Both the position numbers and the translations under genes were made by a program. From Pseudoxanthomonas mexicana (GTDB lineage: Bacteria > Pseudomonadota > Gammaproteobacteria > Xanthomonadales > Xanthomonadaceae), in the NCBI RefSeq assembly GCF_001556105.1, contig NZ_LSIF01000052.1:1-54653 (forward strand): a stretch of DNA of 54,653 nucleotides, in the 5' to 3' direction. The notes beneath the pieces are model-generated. The model worked only from the letters and a program-made list of their open reading frames with translations. It was not told the origin of the DNA and ran no database searches. Shown piece after piece: positions 53,084 through 54,653 of the stretch (position 1 is the first letter of the stretch; every line of letters begins with the position of its first letter).

Positions 53084-54653
53084 TCAGGCCGCCGCTGCAT
53101 CTCCAGAGCGGTCGCGCTTCAGCACCGCGACCGGTTCGGCCCAGGTACTGGCGGCGCGACGCTTGCTCGTCGCCAGCACCAGGTCGGACGGCTCGAACAC
53201 GTTGACGTTGTGCGTGATCGGCGTGGTCAGGATGTACTGCGCATCGGTCGAACGCAGGAAGCGGCCGACCTTCTCGATATTGGCCACGTCAAGGTGCGCG
53301 AACGGTTCGTCGATGAAGACGAAACCACCCGGCTGCTCCTCGTCGCGCAGCAGCGCGACCAGCAGCAGCAGCGACTTCATCACCTGCTGGCCGCCGGAGG
53401 CTTCACCGTCGTCCAGGCCGATCCAGCCCTTGCGGTCGAAATCGAAGCGCACGGTCAGACCGGCCTGCGCCAGCGCCGTGTCCTCGTTCACCAGTTCGGG
53501 CAGTTCGGCGTCCACGCCGATGCCGGCCAGCTCGCCGAGCGCGGCCAGGTTGCGCTTGTAGCGGCGTACGGTGGCACGCAGCACGTTGATGTAGGCGCCG
53601 CGCGCTTCCTCGGTCAGGCGACGGGCACGATGCAGGTGCGTCTCGCGCTTGCCGATAGCCGCTTCCAGTCCCGCGTGATCCGCCGCGAACTTGTCGCGCA
53701 GCGCAACGCAGCCGTCGTCCTCGACATAGCCACCTCGGGCGACGCGTTCGTCGATCCGCTCGAGCTCGCGGCGCACCGCGCTCGCGCTTTCGTACTCCTC
53801 GCGTGCGGCGCGCAGCACGGATGCACTACGCCACGCCAACGGCATCTGCGCGCGGCGACGGCGGAAGTCGAGGATCCGCTGCGCCAGCGCCATGTGCTCC
53901 TGGCCGATCTGCTGGCCGCGTTCGTGCAGTTCGCCGGCGAGCGCCTTGATCTCGCCAGCCCGGCTCGCCGTGGCGATGCCCTCGGCCTTGTCGAGTGCCT
54001 CCAGTCCATCCAGCCGTTGGCGCGCTTCCGCCAGCTCCGTGGCGGCCTGCGCGGCGGCATCGGCCAATGCGGGCAGGCGCTCGGCGGCATCGGCGAACTC
54101 GGCCGCGCGCGTGACCAGTTCCTGGCCCGCATCCAGGCCCAGCAGGCGCGACTGCGCCGCATCGAGCTGCTTGCGCAGGCTCGCCAGCGCATCTTCGCGT
54201 TCCTGGGCGCGGTCCTGCAGCATCGCGTGCTCCGAACGCAACGACACCAGTTGCGCCTGGCGCGCACCCGCGCCGAAGTGATGCGCGCCGCCACCGATGT
54301 GGCGACCGCCACGCTGTTCGCGCAGGTAACCCTTGGCGGTGATCCAGTCCTGGCCCTTCGGCAGGCGATGGCCCGCTTCGACATCGGCGACGCGCTGGAT
54401 GCGATCCAGGTGGCGCGGCAGCCACGCCGGCGGATCGTCGGAGAACCGCACGACCTCCAGCAACGAACCTCGGGTCGCCTTCTCCACGGGCGCGCGATCG
54501 GCGACGACGAAGTGGCGGTACTGCAGTTGCTCGCCGAGACGCCAGGCTTCGCGCGCATCCTTTGGGTGTTCCAGCAGCACCAGGTGGCGATACGGCGCCA
54601 GCACGGCTTCTACCGCCGTCGCCCAGTCGGGATCGATGACATCGACCAGTTCG
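53084..54653 (-). CDS. SMC-like ATPase, C-terminal part (gene continues beyond window)
   Basis: At least 522 residues are visible; the frame is open to the right edge, so the N-terminal ATPase half is missing. ELVDVIDPDWATAVEAVLAP resembles the entrance of an SMC hinge. A long coiled coil with Glu/Ala/Arg heptads runs from about residue 135 to 400. Near the C-terminus are the ABC signature SGGQQVMKSLLLLVALL and Walker B FVFIDEPFAHLDVANI, then TPITHNVNVFEPSDLVLATS. Not clearly MukB, MksB, SbcC or RecN. Possibly a chromosome-maintenance or defence ATPase. Confidence 0.8.
   Translation of the reverse strand, partial: ELVDVIDPDWATAVEAVLAPYRHLVLLEHPKDAREAWRLGEQLQYRHFVVADRAPVEKATRGSLLEVVRFSDDPPAWLPRHLDRIQRVADVEAGHRLPKGQDWITAKGYLREQRGGRHIGGGAHHFGAGARQAQLVSLRSEHAMLQDRAQEREDALASLRKQLDAAQSRLLGLDAGQELVTRAAEFADAAERLPALADAAAQAATELAEARQRLDGLEALDKAEGIATASRAGEIKALAGELHERGQQIGQEHMALAQRILDFRRRRAQMPLAWRSASVLRAAREEYESASAVRRELERIDERVARGGYVEDDGCVALRDKFAADHAGLEAAIGKRETHLHRARRLTEEARGAYINVLRATVRRYKRNLAALGELAGIGVDAELPELVNEDTALAQAGLTVRFDFDRKGWIGLDDGEASGGQQVMKSLLLLVALLRDEEQPGGFVFIDEPFAHLDVANIEKVGRFLRSTDAQYILTTPITHNVNVFEPSDLVLATSKRRAASTWAEPVAVLKRDRSGDAAAA

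Noticed and set aside
1..54653. CRISPR arrays, tRNA or rRNA genes, prophage or IS elements
   Set aside because: No spaced direct repeats of CRISPR type, no cloverleaf or rRNA signature and no transposase, integrase or phage structural gene seen by eye.

Overview
The window is high-GC (roughly two-thirds G+C) gammaproteobacterial chromosome of Xanthomonadaceae type, most likely Pseudoxanthomonas or a close relative. The strongest clue is an S46 peptidase (34350-36518) of 722 residues. Its catalytic residues fall at His86, Asp224 and Ser657 with Gly675, matching dipeptidyl aminopeptidase BII of Pseudoxanthomonas mexicana as I remember it. Other xanthomonad traits are GTAG/GTGGGAGCGACGTAAGTCGCGA palindromic repeats, small secreted proteins typical of the family, and the folC-dedD-cvpA-purF block. 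I see no tRNA, rRNA, CRISPR array, prophage or insertion sequence. Genus assignment is inference.

Layout. 1-4.6 kb: a seven-helix membrane AraC regulator followed by co-oriented secreted proteins (DJ-1/PfpI, two tandem NTF2-like paralogues, a serine hydrolase). 4.6-9.7 kb: an eroded stretch with a 42-bp repeat, a DUF4386 gene broken by an amber codon, an AT-richer secreted orphan, hutU, and small secreted proteins. 9.7-13.1 kb: a lipoprotein phosphodiesterase and alkylation repair (Ada-AlkA fusion, Ogt). 13.1-16.8 kb: a serine hydrolase / LytS-type kinase / LytTR regulator operon with overlapping ends. 16.9-19.7 kb: hutF and hutI, divergent. 19.7-25 kb: ribosomal THX, then a zinc block (MerC-like protein, ZnuD-like receptor sharing a Zur-like box, and zur behind gltX) enclosing a MarR/MFS pair with a perfect palindromic operator. 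25-34 kb: gltX, lpxH, a DUF455 ferritin-like protein, and the purF-cvpA-SPOR-folC block with a TonB-domain gene where accD is usual.

34-48.5 kb: S46 peptidase, tdh, TorF-type porin, a five-gene sulfate-uptake operon with its own OprO/P-type porin, kbl, two small secreted proteins sharing a C-terminal motif around an rRNA pseudouridine synthase, and OmpA. 48.5-54.65 kb: DODA-type dioxygenase, a LysR regulator divergent from an MFS transporter and a quinone-oxidoreductase-like gene, then the 3' part of a large SMC-like ATPase cut by the window edge.

Together the genes point to a proteolytic, amino-acid-catabolising life. Peptidase output can feed histidine degradation (HutU-HutI-HutF, the formylglutamate route) and threonine degradation (Tdh-Kbl). 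Each pathway is split within the window rather than forming one operon.

No clear new multi-gene defence or mobile system was found. The most unusual items are the shared FDMxQNG motif family, a small secreted protein ending in a TonB-plug-like segment, repeat elements that supply stop codons to two genes, the hydrolase-two-component operon, and the SMC-like ATPase whose partners lie outside the window.
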